Shown piece by piece: positions 16,194 through 24,551 of a stretch of DNA of 64,000 bases. The DNA is from Myxococcota bacterium (GTDB lineage: Bacteria; Myxococcota_A; UBA9160; SMWR01). Both the position numbers and the translations under genes were made by a program. How positions within the stretch are numbered: the stretch's first letter is position 1; every line of letters starts with the position of its first letter. The notes under the pieces are model-generated. The model saw only the letters and a program-made list of their open reading frames with translations, ran no database searches and was not told the origin of the DNA. The stretch lies in the NCBI GenBank assembly GCA_022447545.1, contig JAKVBI010000010.1, positions 473,588 to 537,587 on the forward strand, written 5' to 3'.

Positions 16194-17636
16194 CTAGCCC
16201 GCTCGGAACCTGTTTCGCGAACCGATCCAGACCACCGCGAGATTGAGGGCCAGGCCGATCACTCCCACATGGATTCCGCCGAATCGTTTGACCCCGAAAA
16301 ACAACCCCAGCACGGCAATGGCGGTCCCCAACACGGCGCCCCAGATCGTCGCGCGTGCACTCTGCCCCTTCCAGTGAAGTGCCAGCAGGAACGCTGGCAC
16401 ACACTGGATCAGGAGTTCCATCTTCAGCTCAATGACGCCCCAGAGCGTCACTTCACGGGCCCAAAGCGCCAGCATCGCCATGCCCGCCATGGCGATCACT
16501 CCCACGCGCTTTCCGATGGCCGTGGTTCGCGCGTCACCCTCGCTGTGACCCAGGAGATCCTGTGCCACCAGGGACCCAAGAGACAGAAGGACGGAATCCG
16601 CCGTCGACATGATGGCCGCCAGTGCCCCCAGAAAAACGGCGACGGACACCGCCATCGCCCACCCGCCGACCGCCGACCATTCGCCCAAAAGCAATGGCAT
16701 CACCCGGTCGGCTTCGACGTCCGCCAACCCCGCAAAGCGGGGAATCGCCGCAAGCCCGATCAAGGTCACCACCAGCGTTGTCGTGAGCGGCATGAAGGTC
16801 ATCCAGGCAAACGTCCGCCGCAGCGTCCGCCCGTCCTTTGCCGCGAAGATCCGCTGGATCGCCTGGGGATAGAGGACACTGGCCAACCCCATCAGCAGGA
16901 TCGTGCTGGCCCAATTCAGCTGTTCGCGAACCGGTGGGACGAGCACCGCATCGGGTCGCGCCTGGGCGACGCCACGTGTCAATTCCGCGAACCCACCCGC
17001 ACCCATCAGCAACCAGCCGCCCAGCGCCATCAAGCCCACCATCATCAGCAACCCCTGGGCCGCATCCGTCCAGGCCACCGCCCTCATGCCGCCGAGGGTC
17101 TCGTAGAAGAGCACCATGGTGGCCAGCAGAATCACGCCCACCTCGTAGGAGACAATTCCTCCCGTTACCTGCTCCGCCATCTCACCAAGGGCCTTGAGTT
17201 GCGCAAACAGGAAGTTCGACAGCGCAAGTGCCATGAGCGTGGCAATCACAACCCGCAGCGCTCTGCCTTCCCCGCCCTCCCCAAATCGAAAACGGATCCA
17301 ATCACCGGGTGTCACGAACCCCCGAGCGACCGCAACGGGGCGGAGTTTGGGCACGAGGGCGTGAAAAGCCACGATGATCGACATCATGAATCCCGTGGCC
17401 ATGATCCACGAAAAACCTCGACGATAGGCCTCGCCGGGGTAGCCCAGCAGGGAGTTGCCACTGTAGGCGGTGGCATAGAGGGTGAGGAGAAGCACGAAGG
17501 TGCTCAACTCCCGACCTGCCAGAAAGTGGTCCGAGGCTGAGCGGTCGCGGCGTGCGCGGCGCGCGATTTCAGCAATTCCCACCAGGGCGAGCATGTAGAC
17601 AAACAGCGCGGCCGTGCCGAGTTCGCCGAAACTCAC
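16194..17636 (-). CDS. Sodium:solute symporter (SSS family)
   Basis: A 480-residue inner-membrane transporter of the SSS/PutP type with about thirteen hydrophobic helices. Family features include an early loop FLAGRELSTFVLLLTLYATA and AYSGNSLLGYPGEAYRRG, a helix with WTDAAQGLLMMVG (TM5 region), and MSTADSVLLSLGSLVAQDLL, the conserved ST-S motif of the sodium site. The substrate cannot be assigned; PanF-like monocarboxylate or pantothenate carriers are the closest by eye, partly because a small membrane protein precedes it. The GTG start overlaps the stop of that gene (GTGA), so the two are co-translated. Confidence 0.88.
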   Translation of the reverse strand: MSFGELGTAALFVYMLALVGIAEIARRARRDRSASDHFLAGRELSTFVLLLTLYATAYSGNSLLGYPGEAYRRGFSWIMATGFMMSIIVAFHALVPKLRPVAVARGFVTPGDWIRFRFGEGGEGRALRVVIATLMALALSNFLFAQLKALGEMAEQVTGGIVSYEVGVILLATMVLFYETLGGMRAVAWTDAAQGLLMMVGLMALGGWLLMGAGGFAELTRGVAQARPDAVLVPPVREQLNWASTILLMGLASVLYPQAIQRIFAAKDGRTLRRTFAWMTFMPLTTTLVVTLIGLAAIPRFAGLADVEADRVMPLLLGEWSAVGGWAMAVSVAVFLGALAAIMSTADSVLLSLGSLVAQDLLGHSEGDARTTAIGKRVGVIAMAGMAMLALWAREVTLWGVIELKMELLIQCVPAFLLALHWKGQSARATIWGAVLGTAIAVLGLFFGVKRFGGIHVGVIGLALNLAVVWIGSRNRFRAG

Positions 17637-17896
17637 GACACATCGTCCCGATCTTCGTCACGGGGTGCGTCGTCGATTTCCGTGAGCAGCCACGCCAGAC
17701 AATTCGCCACTGCCACCACCACGTAACAGCCGATCGCCACGGTCACCCAGCTCGGGAGCCCCCAGAGAAGGGGCACCGTCGCTCCCGGTTCTCGGTACCA
17801 GGGAATCGAGACCAGATAGGCGACCCCAATGAACCCCAGAAGCCCCCCCCGAATGCGTGCCCTCATCCCTCCCCTTTTCGACACCCACTTCCCCAT
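17633..17896 (-). CDS. Small membrane partner of the SSS symporter
   Basis: An 87-residue protein with two hydrophobic helices (GLLGFIGVAYLVSIPWY and WVTVAIGCYVVVAVANCLAWLL) separated by a short loop (REPGATVPLLWGLP) and an acidic tail. Such two-helix proteins (DUF3311/YhdT-like) are regularly encoded just before SSS symporters and are thought to assist them; this is known by association, not by function. The start is ATG 17896 immediately after the SRAP stop; ATG 17866, preceded by GGGGAGG, is an equally good choice and would give 77 residues. Confidence 0.75.
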   Translation of the reverse strand: MGKWVSKRGGMRARIRGGLLGFIGVAYLVSIPWYREPGATVPLLWGLPSWVTVAIGCYVVVAVANCLAWLLTEIDDAPRDEDRDDVS

Positions 17897-17899
17897 GGC

Positions 17900-18607
17900 T
17901 CAGAAGAGCTCGCCCTGGGCCAGCGTGGGGGGCGGCGTAAAAGGCGCCAGACAATCGACTGTGTCGTGGCGCGCATCGTTGACTCGGGCGTCCACTGGAC
18001 GGAGGCTCAACGAACCATCGGGCAGACTCTCCAATCGCGGAAGGAGAACCTCGGGATCCTCAACGGATCCATCGAGCCAAACCCCGAAGGACTCGGGTCC
18101 GAGAATCACCGGCATGCGGGAATGAAGTTCCCGCAATTCGCGATTGGCGGGAACCGTGATCACCGCGCACGAAACGGTTCGATCTCCGGACTCGGGTTCC
18201 CAGGCATCCCAAATTCCCGCCATCGCAAAGGGCCCACCGACGGCGGAAGTGATGTGGTAGGGCTGCGCGCGACCGCCACCGGCTACGCGTTCCCACTCGT
18301 AGAAGCCATCGGCTGGGATCAGACATCGTCGGTAACGAAAGGAGTCGCGAAATGCGGGTTTCTCCGCCACGGTTTCGGCCCGCGCATTGAAGCAATGGCT
18401 GGCAATTCGTGCATCCTTCGCCCAGGAGGGAATCAGTCCCCAGCGGCGAACCTCGGTTCCGCGCCCGCCCCCGGGACCGCCGCCGTGAATGTTCAGAATC
18501 TCCTGGCTTGGCGCAATGTTGTAGCGCGGCGAACATTCGACCTCGTCGAGTTCAAAAACCTCCGCGAGTTGCTCGGGCGTACTCGTCAATGTAAATCGAC
18601 CGCACAC
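17900..18607 (-). CDS. yedK: SRAP-domain protein (HMCES/YedK family)
   Basis: A 235-residue SOS-response-associated peptidase-like protein. The family forms a thiazolidine DNA-protein crosslink with abasic sites in single-stranded DNA through Cys2. Here the start is GTG at 18607, which gives the mature N-terminus CGRFTLTSTPEQLAEVF once the initiator Met is removed. Other signatures are YNIAPSQEI near residue 30, RRWGLIPSWAKD, NARAETVAEKPAFRDSF, RCLIPADGFYEWERV (catalytic Glu) and HSRMPVILGPESFGVWLDG with the conserved HxRMP. An upstream GAGGAGG is about 12 nt from the GTG. It precedes the symporter pair on the same strand. Confidence 0.93.
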   Translation of the reverse strand: MCGRFTLTSTPEQLAEVFELDEVECSPRYNIAPSQEILNIHGGGPGGGRGTEVRRWGLIPSWAKDARIASHCFNARAETVAEKPAFRDSFRYRRCLIPADGFYEWERVAGGGRAQPYHITSAVGGPFAMAGIWDAWEPESGDRTVSCAVITVPANRELRELHSRMPVILGPESFGVWLDGSVEDPEVLLPRLESLPDGSLSLRPVDARVNDARHDTVDCLAPFTPPPTLAQGELF

Positions 18608-18697
18608 GCTTCCAACCCACCTCCTCGGGACCACCTACTGCTCGAGTCCGCCACACACTCCACTTCGCCGCAGGCATTCTCCGGCGGGATCAGACAC

Positions 18698-18706
18698 TGC
18701 TACATT
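18698..18706 (+). promoter_or_regulatory. Possible extended -10 promoter element
   Basis: TGC followed by TACATT (4 of 6 to TATAAT, with the extended TG) lies 16 nt before the ribosome site of the DUF368 gene in the divergent spacer. No convincing -35 is seen. Confidence 0.3.
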
Positions 18707-18735
18707 ACCTCGCCGCCCCCCGAGGAGTGAAACGT

Positions 18736-19737
18736 ATGAGCGATCCCACCCACTCGGCGGCGAGGCCCGAAAGGGTCTCGACTCTACTGGTCGTACGAAG
18801 CGCCATCGGGGGCGCCCTGATGGGCCTCGCGAATCTCGTTCCAGGAATCAGCGGGGGAACGATGCTCCTGGCCTCCGGGGTCTATCCGGCCTTCATCGCC
18901 GCCATCGCGGAGGTCACGACCCTCCGCTTCCGCTTGCGATCCCTGGTCACTCTGGGAGCCGTGGCGATCTCGGCGGGCCTGGCCATCCTCCTTCTCGCGG
19001 GCACCATCAAGACGCTGGTGATCGAGAACCGGTGGGTGATGTACAGCCTGTTCATCGGTCTGACTCTGGGTGGGATCCCCCTGGTCTGGCGAATGGCTCG
19101 ACCCGCCTCCGCAAGCCTGGTCGCGGGCGGCGCCGTGACCTTCGTCCTGATGGTCGTCATGGCCTTCGGCGGCGATGGAGCCCGCGGCGGAGAGGCGAGC
19201 CTCTTCCTGATGTTTCTCGCCGGCCTGGCAGCTTCCTCGGCCATGATCCTCCCGGGCGTCAGCGGCGGCTACCTGCTGTTGTTGCTGGGGCAATACGAAG
19301 CCATCCTAGGCACCGTGGACCAGGTCAAACTCGGCCTGCTCTCGAGTGGAGGGCCCGACCTCGGCGTCCTCCTCGGTACAGCCAACGTCGTGATCCCACT
19401 GGGACTGGGAATCGTGGTGGGCGTCGTCGGTGTAAGCAACCTGCTCCAATGGCTGTTGCGCCGATACCCGAAAGCCACGCTAGGCGCTCTACTGGGTCTG
19501 CTTTTCGGTGCCGTCGTCGGCCTCTGGCCCTTCCAGCAGTCCCATCCTCCGGAGCCCGGTAGCGTGATCGAAGGGCGACGCGTGACTGAGACCAACCTGA
19601 GCGAGTTCGACCCTGAGGTCTGGCCCGTGGCGCGGTTCCAGCCGAGTTCCGGACAGGTGGTCACGAGCATCGCTCTGGTGGGAGTCGGACTCGGCGCCAC
19701 CACCTTGATCGGACGACTGGGGCGCGAAACCTCCTGA
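18736..19737 (+). CDS. popT: DUF368 membrane protein, polyprenyl-phosphate transporter (PopT type)
   Basis: A 333-residue polytopic protein of the DUF368 family, one of two families recently shown to return undecaprenyl phosphate across the inner membrane for reuse in cell-wall synthesis. The family repeat signature is plain: GALMGLANLVPGISGGTMLL near residue 30 and its pseudo-symmetric copy AASSAMILPGVSGGYLLLLLG near residue 165, each within a hairpin helix. About eight helices follow the usual layout. ATG 18736 is preceded by GAGGAG at an 8-nt spacing; a GTG at 18727 is ignored. The gene is divergent from the SRAP gene and probably monocistronic. The function rests on family membership. Confidence 0.88.
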   Translation: MSDPTHSAARPERVSTLLVVRSAIGGALMGLANLVPGISGGTMLLASGVYPAFIAAIAEVTTLRFRLRSLVTLGAVAISAGLAILLLAGTIKTLVIENRWVMYSLFIGLTLGGIPLVWRMARPASASLVAGGAVTFVLMVVMAFGGDGARGGEASLFLMFLAGLAASSAMILPGVSGGYLLLLLGQYEAILGTVDQVKLGLLSSGGPDLGVLLGTANVVIPLGLGIVVGVVGVSNLLQWLLRRYPKATLGALLGLLFGAVVGLWPFQQSHPPEPGSVIEGRRVTETNLSEFDPEVWPVARFQPSSGQVVTSIALVGVGLGATTLIGRLGRETS

Positions 19738-19765
19738 GCCGGAACCCGGCACCTCGGGCTCCGGC
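19738..19765 (+). terminator. Strong hairpin right after the DUF368 stop
   Basis: A two-part stem, GCCGGA/TCCGGC around CCCG/CGGG, begins at the base after the stop codon. No T-run follows. It probably ends or stabilises the popT transcript. Confidence 0.45.
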
Positions 19766-19962
19766 CCACCGCCTTGCGATGGGGAACTTCCCCTCCACCC
19801 ATTCCACAAACTGCGCCTTCGCTGCCCGTGTGCGAGAAGGCAGTTCCCCGGCAACTCGCACCCCTGCACCCGGGTTTGCCCAGGCGATTCCGATCTTGCT
19901 GACCTCTTCGCATACTTCTTGCACCTCACCTCGTGCGAAATCTGGAATCGAGAGGTGGGGAC

Positions 19963-21384
19963 ATGTCCCAGACCAGCAGACAAACCGACGCAATCCACTG
20001 GCTGACCTTCGGCTTGTGTGCGCTTCTGAGCGCTTGCGCGTTCGGCCGGGGAAGCCATGACGTGGACCGAACGCCCATCACGAACGCGGGCGCCGGCGCG
20101 AGCATCGTTTATCCCGGTCGCGCCGCTCCGAGTTTCTCGACCGGGGGCCGGTACGGTCCGCCAGGTGGGGTGATCGGTGGCCCCTCTCAACCTCAAGAAG
20201 CATCGGGTGGGGGGCCCAACGCGACCCCCCGGAGCCAATCGAGCGGCGGTCCCCCAATCCAGCCCCAACCCTCCGCAACTCCCGAAGTCAGTTTCCTGGG
20301 CGGGGCCCAAGAGGATGTGGTCCAACACCGGGAGTACAACGAGCAACCCATCTGGTTCAAATACGCGGCCCTCCCCTTCGCGATGGCCGTGGCGCCGTTC
20401 AAGGCCGCCGCAGATGCGGCACTGGGAGAACCCGAACCGGGCCCAGCTTTGCCTAACGTCACGGACCGATCCCAACTCCCGGCTCCCACGGGCGCCACCC
20501 CCCCCAACGCCGACACCCACCCATCCACTCCAGGCCGGTCGCCCGCACCGCAAGCTCATGCCGGGCCACCCTCTCCCCACGACGAACCCGCCCTGGATTA
20601 CGAGTCCATTCGCCTCCGCAAACTCGAACGAGAACTCGCCCAGAAACAGATCCCCACGAACGCACCCTCAAATGCCCCTCGCCGAGGACGCGCACCCACC
20701 CTCGCTCAGGAGTTGGCCGAACTGGAGCGCGCGCAGGTCGCGCCCAGGCAGGCCTCCGTTCCCCTAGAGCCCATGACACCCCCAGGGCCGCGAACGAACT
20801 CCTCGGCCGATGGCGTCGTCGATCGAAACCAGGATGGACAAATCGACCAGTGGTTGTTCCGCGAACGGGGCATGCTCGTTCGCGAAATCCTGGACGACGA
20901 CTTCGACGGCCAGGGCGAGCGCACGCTCCATTACGACCCGGAAACCCACCAGATTGCCCGTGTCGAAGAGGACTATGACCATGACACCCGAATCGATGCC
21001 TGGACGGATTACCGGGATGGTCGCGTGATCCGGCGGCGTAGCGATGCGGACCACGATGGGACCGTCGATGCTTGGACCTATTACGTCAACGGAACAGTGA
21101 GCCGGCACGAACGGGACACCACCGGTGACGGTTTTCGCGACCGCATCGGTTACTACCGTGACGGCGTACTCGATCGCGAGGAGCAAGATCACGACGGCGA
21201 TGGTCATCCCGAAGTGACCGTACGCTTCGACGCCAACGAGAACGTGCGCGCCCGCGAAGAAGATCTCGACGCCGACGGGCGAATCGACCTGATCACCCAC
21301 TACCAGGACGGCCGATTGGTGCGCCGGGAATTGTTCGAATCCCAAACGCAGCAACCCCGTCCAGGTCAGGTCTCGGCCCCTTGA
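19963..21384 (+). CDS. Lipoprotein with Asp-rich Ca-loop/YxxG repeats
   Basis: A 473-residue protein I do not recognise as a named family. The N-terminus is a lipoprotein signal (LTFGLCALLSAC, lipid Cys25). Residues 35-265 are low-complexity Pro/Gly/Ser-rich and probably disordered, with one hydrophobic patch (FKYAALPFAMAVAPFKAAAD). The C-terminus (nt 20815-21339) has seven repeats of about 24 residues: a D-x-D-x-DG calcium-type loop, then W/x-x-Y-x-x-G turn and R-x-x-R-E (e.g. DHDGTVDAWTYYVNG). They combine EF-hand-like loops with a YxxG hairpin resembling MORN/YwqK repeats. ATG 19963 follows GAGGTGGGG. The next gene starts inside its stop. A surface-exposed Ca-stabilised solenoid is inferred. 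Confidence 0.75.
   Translation: MSQTSRQTDAIHWLTFGLCALLSACAFGRGSHDVDRTPITNAGAGASIVYPGRAAPSFSTGGRYGPPGGVIGGPSQPQEASGGGPNATPRSQSSGGPPIQPQPSATPEVSFLGGAQEDVVQHREYNEQPIWFKYAALPFAMAVAPFKAAADAALGEPEPGPALPNVTDRSQLPAPTGATPPNADTHPSTPGRSPAPQAHAGPPSPHDEPALDYESIRLRKLERELAQKQIPTNAPSNAPRRGRAPTLAQELAELERAQVAPRQASVPLEPMTPPGPRTNSSADGVVDRNQDGQIDQWLFRERGMLVREILDDDFDGQGERTLHYDPETHQIARVEEDYDHDTRIDAWTDYRDGRVIRRRSDADHDGTVDAWTYYVNGTVSRHERDTTGDGFRDRIGYYRDGVLDREEQDHDGDGHPEVTVRFDANENVRAREEDLDADGRIDLITHYQDGRLVRRELFESQTQQPRPGQVSAP
20815..21339 (+). repeat. Seven coding repeats of about 72-75 nt
   Basis: Each unit encodes a D-x-D-x-DG loop plus a hydrophobic YxxG turn and basic-acidic end. The units differ enough at DNA level that they are old rather than freshly expanded. 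Confidence 0.7.
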
Positions 21385-21899
21385 GCGCCCCCCCCAGCCC
21401 TTTGCAGACGGCCGTGTGGTTCTCCGTAATCAGTCTCGCCGTGGCACTCGGAATGCTCGGACCCCACCGCGCACAAGCACGCTCCGAGACCCAATGGAAG
21501 GCCCAGGAAGACGGGATTCAAGCCCGAGTCGCCGAGTTCCGTCGAGACCGACACCTCATTGCACTTCAGCGCCGTCCGGAACTCGACCGCGTGGCCCGCA
21601 CGCACGCTCGCGACATGGCCCGCCGCAACTATCTCGCCCATGTCTCGCCCGAAGGAAACGGGCCGGTCGAACGCCTCCACGCCCAGGGAGTCACGGGGTT
21701 CACCCTCGCGGCGGAGAACATCGGAAAAACCAGCGAATCGGACCCTGGGGCGGCTGTCGTCCGGGGGTGGCTTGCCTCTCCGCAGCACCGCGACAATCTG
21801 ATGGCCCCACCCTTCAACGCCACAGGAATCGGAGTCGTGAGAGATTCCGACGGAATGTTCTACATCGCCCAGGTCTACACGACGTATCCGCGACATTGA
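21381..21899 (+). CDS. Secreted CAP-domain (SCP/PR-1) protein
   Basis: A 172-residue exported protein with a signal peptide (AVWFSVISLAVALGML, cleavage near AQA) and one CAP domain. Landmark residues are the first His and Glu set (LDRVARTHARDMARRNYLAHVSPEG), the second (FTLAAENIGKT), GWLASPQHRDNLMAP with the conserved His, and IGVVRDSDGMFYIAQVYT. Bacterial CAP proteins of this short type are of unknown activity. It begins with TTG at 21381 inside the stop of the upstream lipoprotein (TTGA), so the pair is coupled; GTG at 21414 would leave too short a signal peptide. Confidence 0.88.
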   Translation: MSAPPSPLQTAVWFSVISLAVALGMLGPHRAQARSETQWKAQEDGIQARVAEFRRDRHLIALQRRPELDRVARTHARDMARRNYLAHVSPEGNGPVERLHAQGVTGFTLAAENIGKTSESDPGAAVVRGWLASPQHRDNLMAPPFNATGIGVVRDSDGMFYIAQVYTTYPRH

Positions 21900-21933
21900 C
21901 GTTCCGACCCTCGCTGGACCTAGGAGCGGAACG
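21900..21933. terminator. Inverted repeat between convergent genes
   Basis: CGTTCCG and CGGAACG form a 7-bp stem around a 20-nt loop, one base after the CAP gene stop and just before the end of the convergent gene. Confidence 0.3.
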
Positions 21934-21947
21934 AGAGCTTTGGAAGG

Positions 21948-22817
21948 TCAGGAGGGATCGAGGGTCGTACGCAGAACCCGGTCGTTCCAGTACACATCCA
22001 TCGAGCGCTTCAGATCCATGGACGTCGGGAGCCACGCATAGCCCAAGACCCTGTCATCCGGGCCCAAACGCCCGAGCCGACCCTGCAACACCCCCAACTC
22101 GCGTGCATCGTCCCGATTCGGATGAAAGGCCACACTGTCCTGAACGAACGTGAGGTTGGCGTAGAACCGATCCGCTTGACTCGCCGCCGCGCTGAACACG
22201 ACCGGATGACCTTCGGGGGTCCCACCGGCAGTTCGCCAGACTTCGCGGAGCCTCGACTCGAGCGCCTTCGAGTGAGCGATCCGAAGCCGCACTCCCGAAC
22301 CCTCACTTTTCTCGAACGTCGCCGGCGCTCGGCGCTGCGACAGTTCGACGATCTGCGCCAGATCCTCCAACTCCTGCGGGGTCAGCGCCGGGAATCGATC
22401 CGGGACCGAAACGGGTCTCGGGGAAGCCTCGACGCGGGAACTCCCCGTGGACGACTCGCGCGGGGTCCATCTCGACACGGGAGGTTCTGAGGCGCTAGGC
22501 CCCGATTCAATGGAATCCACCAGGTTGTACGGATTGTTGGGATCCTGTCGCTCATGGAACCGATTCCAGCCAAAGGGACGGGGCAGCAACTCGGGATTCA
22601 GTGGGGGAATGTCGGTGGGCGCCACGCGTTTCGCCTGCCTACAGGGAATCGACTGCTCGGTTTGTACGATGAAGATGCTCCCATCAGGGCAGACTCCCGA
22701 AATGGTCGCCAGCGCCGGCGACGACAGGAGGCATCCACTCACCAACCCCAGCAACAGGGGTGACCGACCTTTCACACCCTCCCCCAGGTTTCCGATGAAC
22801 ATTCGGAACTGCGCCAT
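21948..22817 (-). CDS. Exported protein of unknown function
   Basis: A 289-residue protein with a signal peptide (SPLLLGLVSGCLLSSPALA) and then a short Cys-containing segment (GVCPDGSIFIVQTEQSIPC) that resembles the start of DUF4124-type periplasmic proteins. A Pro-rich linker with FGWNRFHERQDPNNPYN follows. The C-terminal 120 residues look folded, with alternating helices and strands (FPALTPQELEDLAQIVELS ... RLRIAHSKALESRLREVWR ... VLGYAWLPTSMDLKRS). I see no catalytic motif. ATG 22817 is chosen because GGGAGAG precedes it; a longer frame from 22871 has no such site. It is downstream-convergent with the CAP gene and upstream of nothing obvious. Confidence 0.7.
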   Translation of the reverse strand: MAQFRMFIGNLGEGVKGRSPLLLGLVSGCLLSSPALATISGVCPDGSIFIVQTEQSIPCRQAKRVAPTDIPPLNPELLPRPFGWNRFHERQDPNNPYNLVDSIESGPSASEPPVSRWTPRESSTGSSRVEASPRPVSVPDRFPALTPQELEDLAQIVELSQRRAPATFEKSEGSGVRLRIAHSKALESRLREVWRTAGGTPEGHPVVFSAAASQADRFYANLTFVQDSVAFHPNRDDARELGVLQGRLGRLGPDDRVLGYAWLPTSMDLKRSMDVYWNDRVLRTTLDPS

Positions 22818-22972
22818 CTCCGGCTCTCTCCCTGATCCACCCGCTTCTCCATTATGAAGCAAAAAATCCATGCTCCAGCGAGGAGTTGGGCCCGATTCAG
22901 AGAGTTTTCCCGAGGTGCATCAAACCTGCTGGCAAGTTGCCTCCTGGCCATTGGATCCTGCCAGGGCCGTCG

Positions 22973-23707
22973 TCATCCACCGCCTGACCTGGCCAGGGCC
23001 AAGAGTTGCCGTTTCTCCCGGGCCGTCGCTCGTCGCGCAGAGCCTGGAGCCAGACGCCCCAAATGCAGCGTTCCCATGCGAACCCGACACAGCCCGATCA
23101 CCTCGTGGCCGAGTACGTTCAGGGATCGCCGGATCTGGCGGTTCCGACCCTCTCGAAGAGTCACCGTAAACACCGTCGCATTGGAATGCGACTCGAAGTG
23201 TGAAGGTCCGACCTTCGCTGGTGCGGTCATGCCATCCTCCAGGCGAACCCCCGAGGCCAGCGCCGCCAAAGATTTCCGATCCACCCTCCCGCGTACCCGG
23301 ACCCGGTACTCCCGCTCGTGGCCCCGCGAGGGATGGAGCAGCGCATGGGTCAACTCGCCGTCGTTGGTCAAAAGGACGAGCCCCTCGCTGTCCCGATCCA
23401 GCCGGCCGACGGGGTACAACCTGCCCCCTTCATTCGGGACCAGGTCGAGAATGGTCGTACGCCCTTGCGGGTCGTCTACCGTCGTTACCACGCCACGCGG
23501 CTTGTTGACGAGCCAATACTCCCGGGGCTCGCGCTCCACGTACCGGCCATCGACCCGAATCACGTCCTCTTCGGGATCCGCACTTTCGCCCAATTTCGCG
23601 AGCCGTCCATTGACGGTCACGCGGCCCGCACGGATTAGGACTTCCGAGCCCCTTCGAGACGCCACCCCCGCGGAAGCGAGAATCTTCTGAATGCGCTCGC
23701 GCCTCAG
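22973..23707 (-). CDS. rluB: RsuA/RluB-family 16S/23S pseudouridine synthase
   Basis: A 244-residue enzyme that isomerises one uridine in rRNA. An N-terminal S4 RNA-binding domain (RIQKILASAGVASRRGSEVL) is followed by the catalytic domain with Asp in GRLDRDSEGLVLLTNDGEL, then YRVRVRGRV and EGRNRQIRRSLNVLGHEV. No in-frame ATG, GTG or TTG exists at the expected N-terminus: the family start falls on CTG at 23707 or ATT at 23713, right at the stop of scpB. A non-canonical, coupled start is therefore inferred. It is the last gene of the long minus-strand run. RluB and RsuA cannot be told apart with confidence. Confidence 0.88.
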   Translation of the reverse strand: MRRERIQKILASAGVASRRGSEVLIRAGRVTVNGRLAKLGESADPEEDVIRVDGRYVEREPREYWLVNKPRGVVTTVDDPQGRTTILDLVPNEGGRLYPVGRLDRDSEGLVLLTNDGELTHALLHPSRGHEREYRVRVRGRVDRKSLAALASGVRLEDGMTAPAKVGPSHFESHSNATVFTVTLREGRNRQIRRSLNVLGHEVIGLCRVRMGTLHLGRLAPGSARRATAREKRQLLALARSGGG

Positions 23708-23708
23708 A

Positions 23709-24518
23709 TCAATGGGGCTCGCCCGATGGTTCTGCGGCGACCAGCACGTCCATCGGATCCGTCGACACCTGGGAGTCCTCTTCACCGGCTTCACCGGGGG
23801 CATCTTCTGCCGGAGCCCCTTCGACAACCGGTGTGGGAAGCAGTTCTTCGAGATCACGCAGGGTCGGAAGGTCTTCCCGACCCGACAGACCGAAGAGTTC
23901 GAGAAAACGACGCGTAGTTCCGTACAAGAGCGGACGCCCGGCAACCTCTCGATGGCCTGTAATGCGGATCAGCCTGCGTTCGAGCAGCCCACGCAACACC
24001 GCGCCACTCTCGACACCACGAATGTGCTCGACATCGGCACGGGTCACGGGTTCGCGATAGGCAATAATGGAAAGCGACTCCATCGCGGCGGGCGAAAGAC
24101 GCAGAGGACGCGCCGTTCGGGCCTTGCGAAGGACGTCCGCAAACTCCGGCAGCGTTCGCATCTGGAAGCCGCCTCCCACATCACAGATCTCGAACGCACG
24201 CCCCTGCTCGAGGTACTGCCCATTGAGTTCCCGCACGAGATTCCGCACGGCAGCGGCAGTACAGCCGGGGATCAAGCGCGCAATCCTGGCCGCCGAGAGG
24301 GGATCACCGGACGAGAGAACCAAAGCCTCGACATAACGCTGCTGGACTTCGGGGGCCAATTCCTCCTGCTGCGACCCCTCTTCATCCGGATTTTCAGCAG
24401 AGACTTCCGAGGCTTCCCCCTCCGCAGGTTGGGGCGTCTCGAGCTCTTCCCCAGCATCCGTTCGCTGCGCTTCCTCCACTTCTTCGTTCTCTTCCATTTC
24501 TTCCAATTCCGGACTCAC
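23709..24518 (-). CDS. scpB: Segregation and condensation protein B
   Basis: A 269-residue kleisin-associated winged-helix protein that works with ScpA and SMC in chromosome organisation. The core (about residues 55-215) has YVEALVLSSGDPLSAARIARL, SPAAMESLSIIAYREPVTRADVEHIRGVES and ITGHREVAGRPLLYGTT, all typical. It is longer than usual because of an acidic, probably disordered N-terminal extension (residues 1-54, Glu-rich) and a similar C-terminal tail. It lies 33 nt after scpA and directly overlaps the start region of rluB, so scpA-scpB-rluB is one transcription unit. Confidence 0.93.
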   Translation of the reverse strand: MSPELEEMEENEEVEEAQRTDAGEELETPQPAEGEASEVSAENPDEEGSQQEELAPEVQQRYVEALVLSSGDPLSAARIARLIPGCTAAAVRNLVRELNGQYLEQGRAFEICDVGGGFQMRTLPEFADVLRKARTARPLRLSPAAMESLSIIAYREPVTRADVEHIRGVESGAVLRGLLERRLIRITGHREVAGRPLLYGTTRRFLELFGLSGREDLPTLRDLEELLPTPVVEGAPAEDAPGEAGEEDSQVSTDPMDVLVAAEPSGEPH

Positions 24519-24551
24519 AGCCGCTTCCTCTCCCTTATCTCGGACGTGGGT

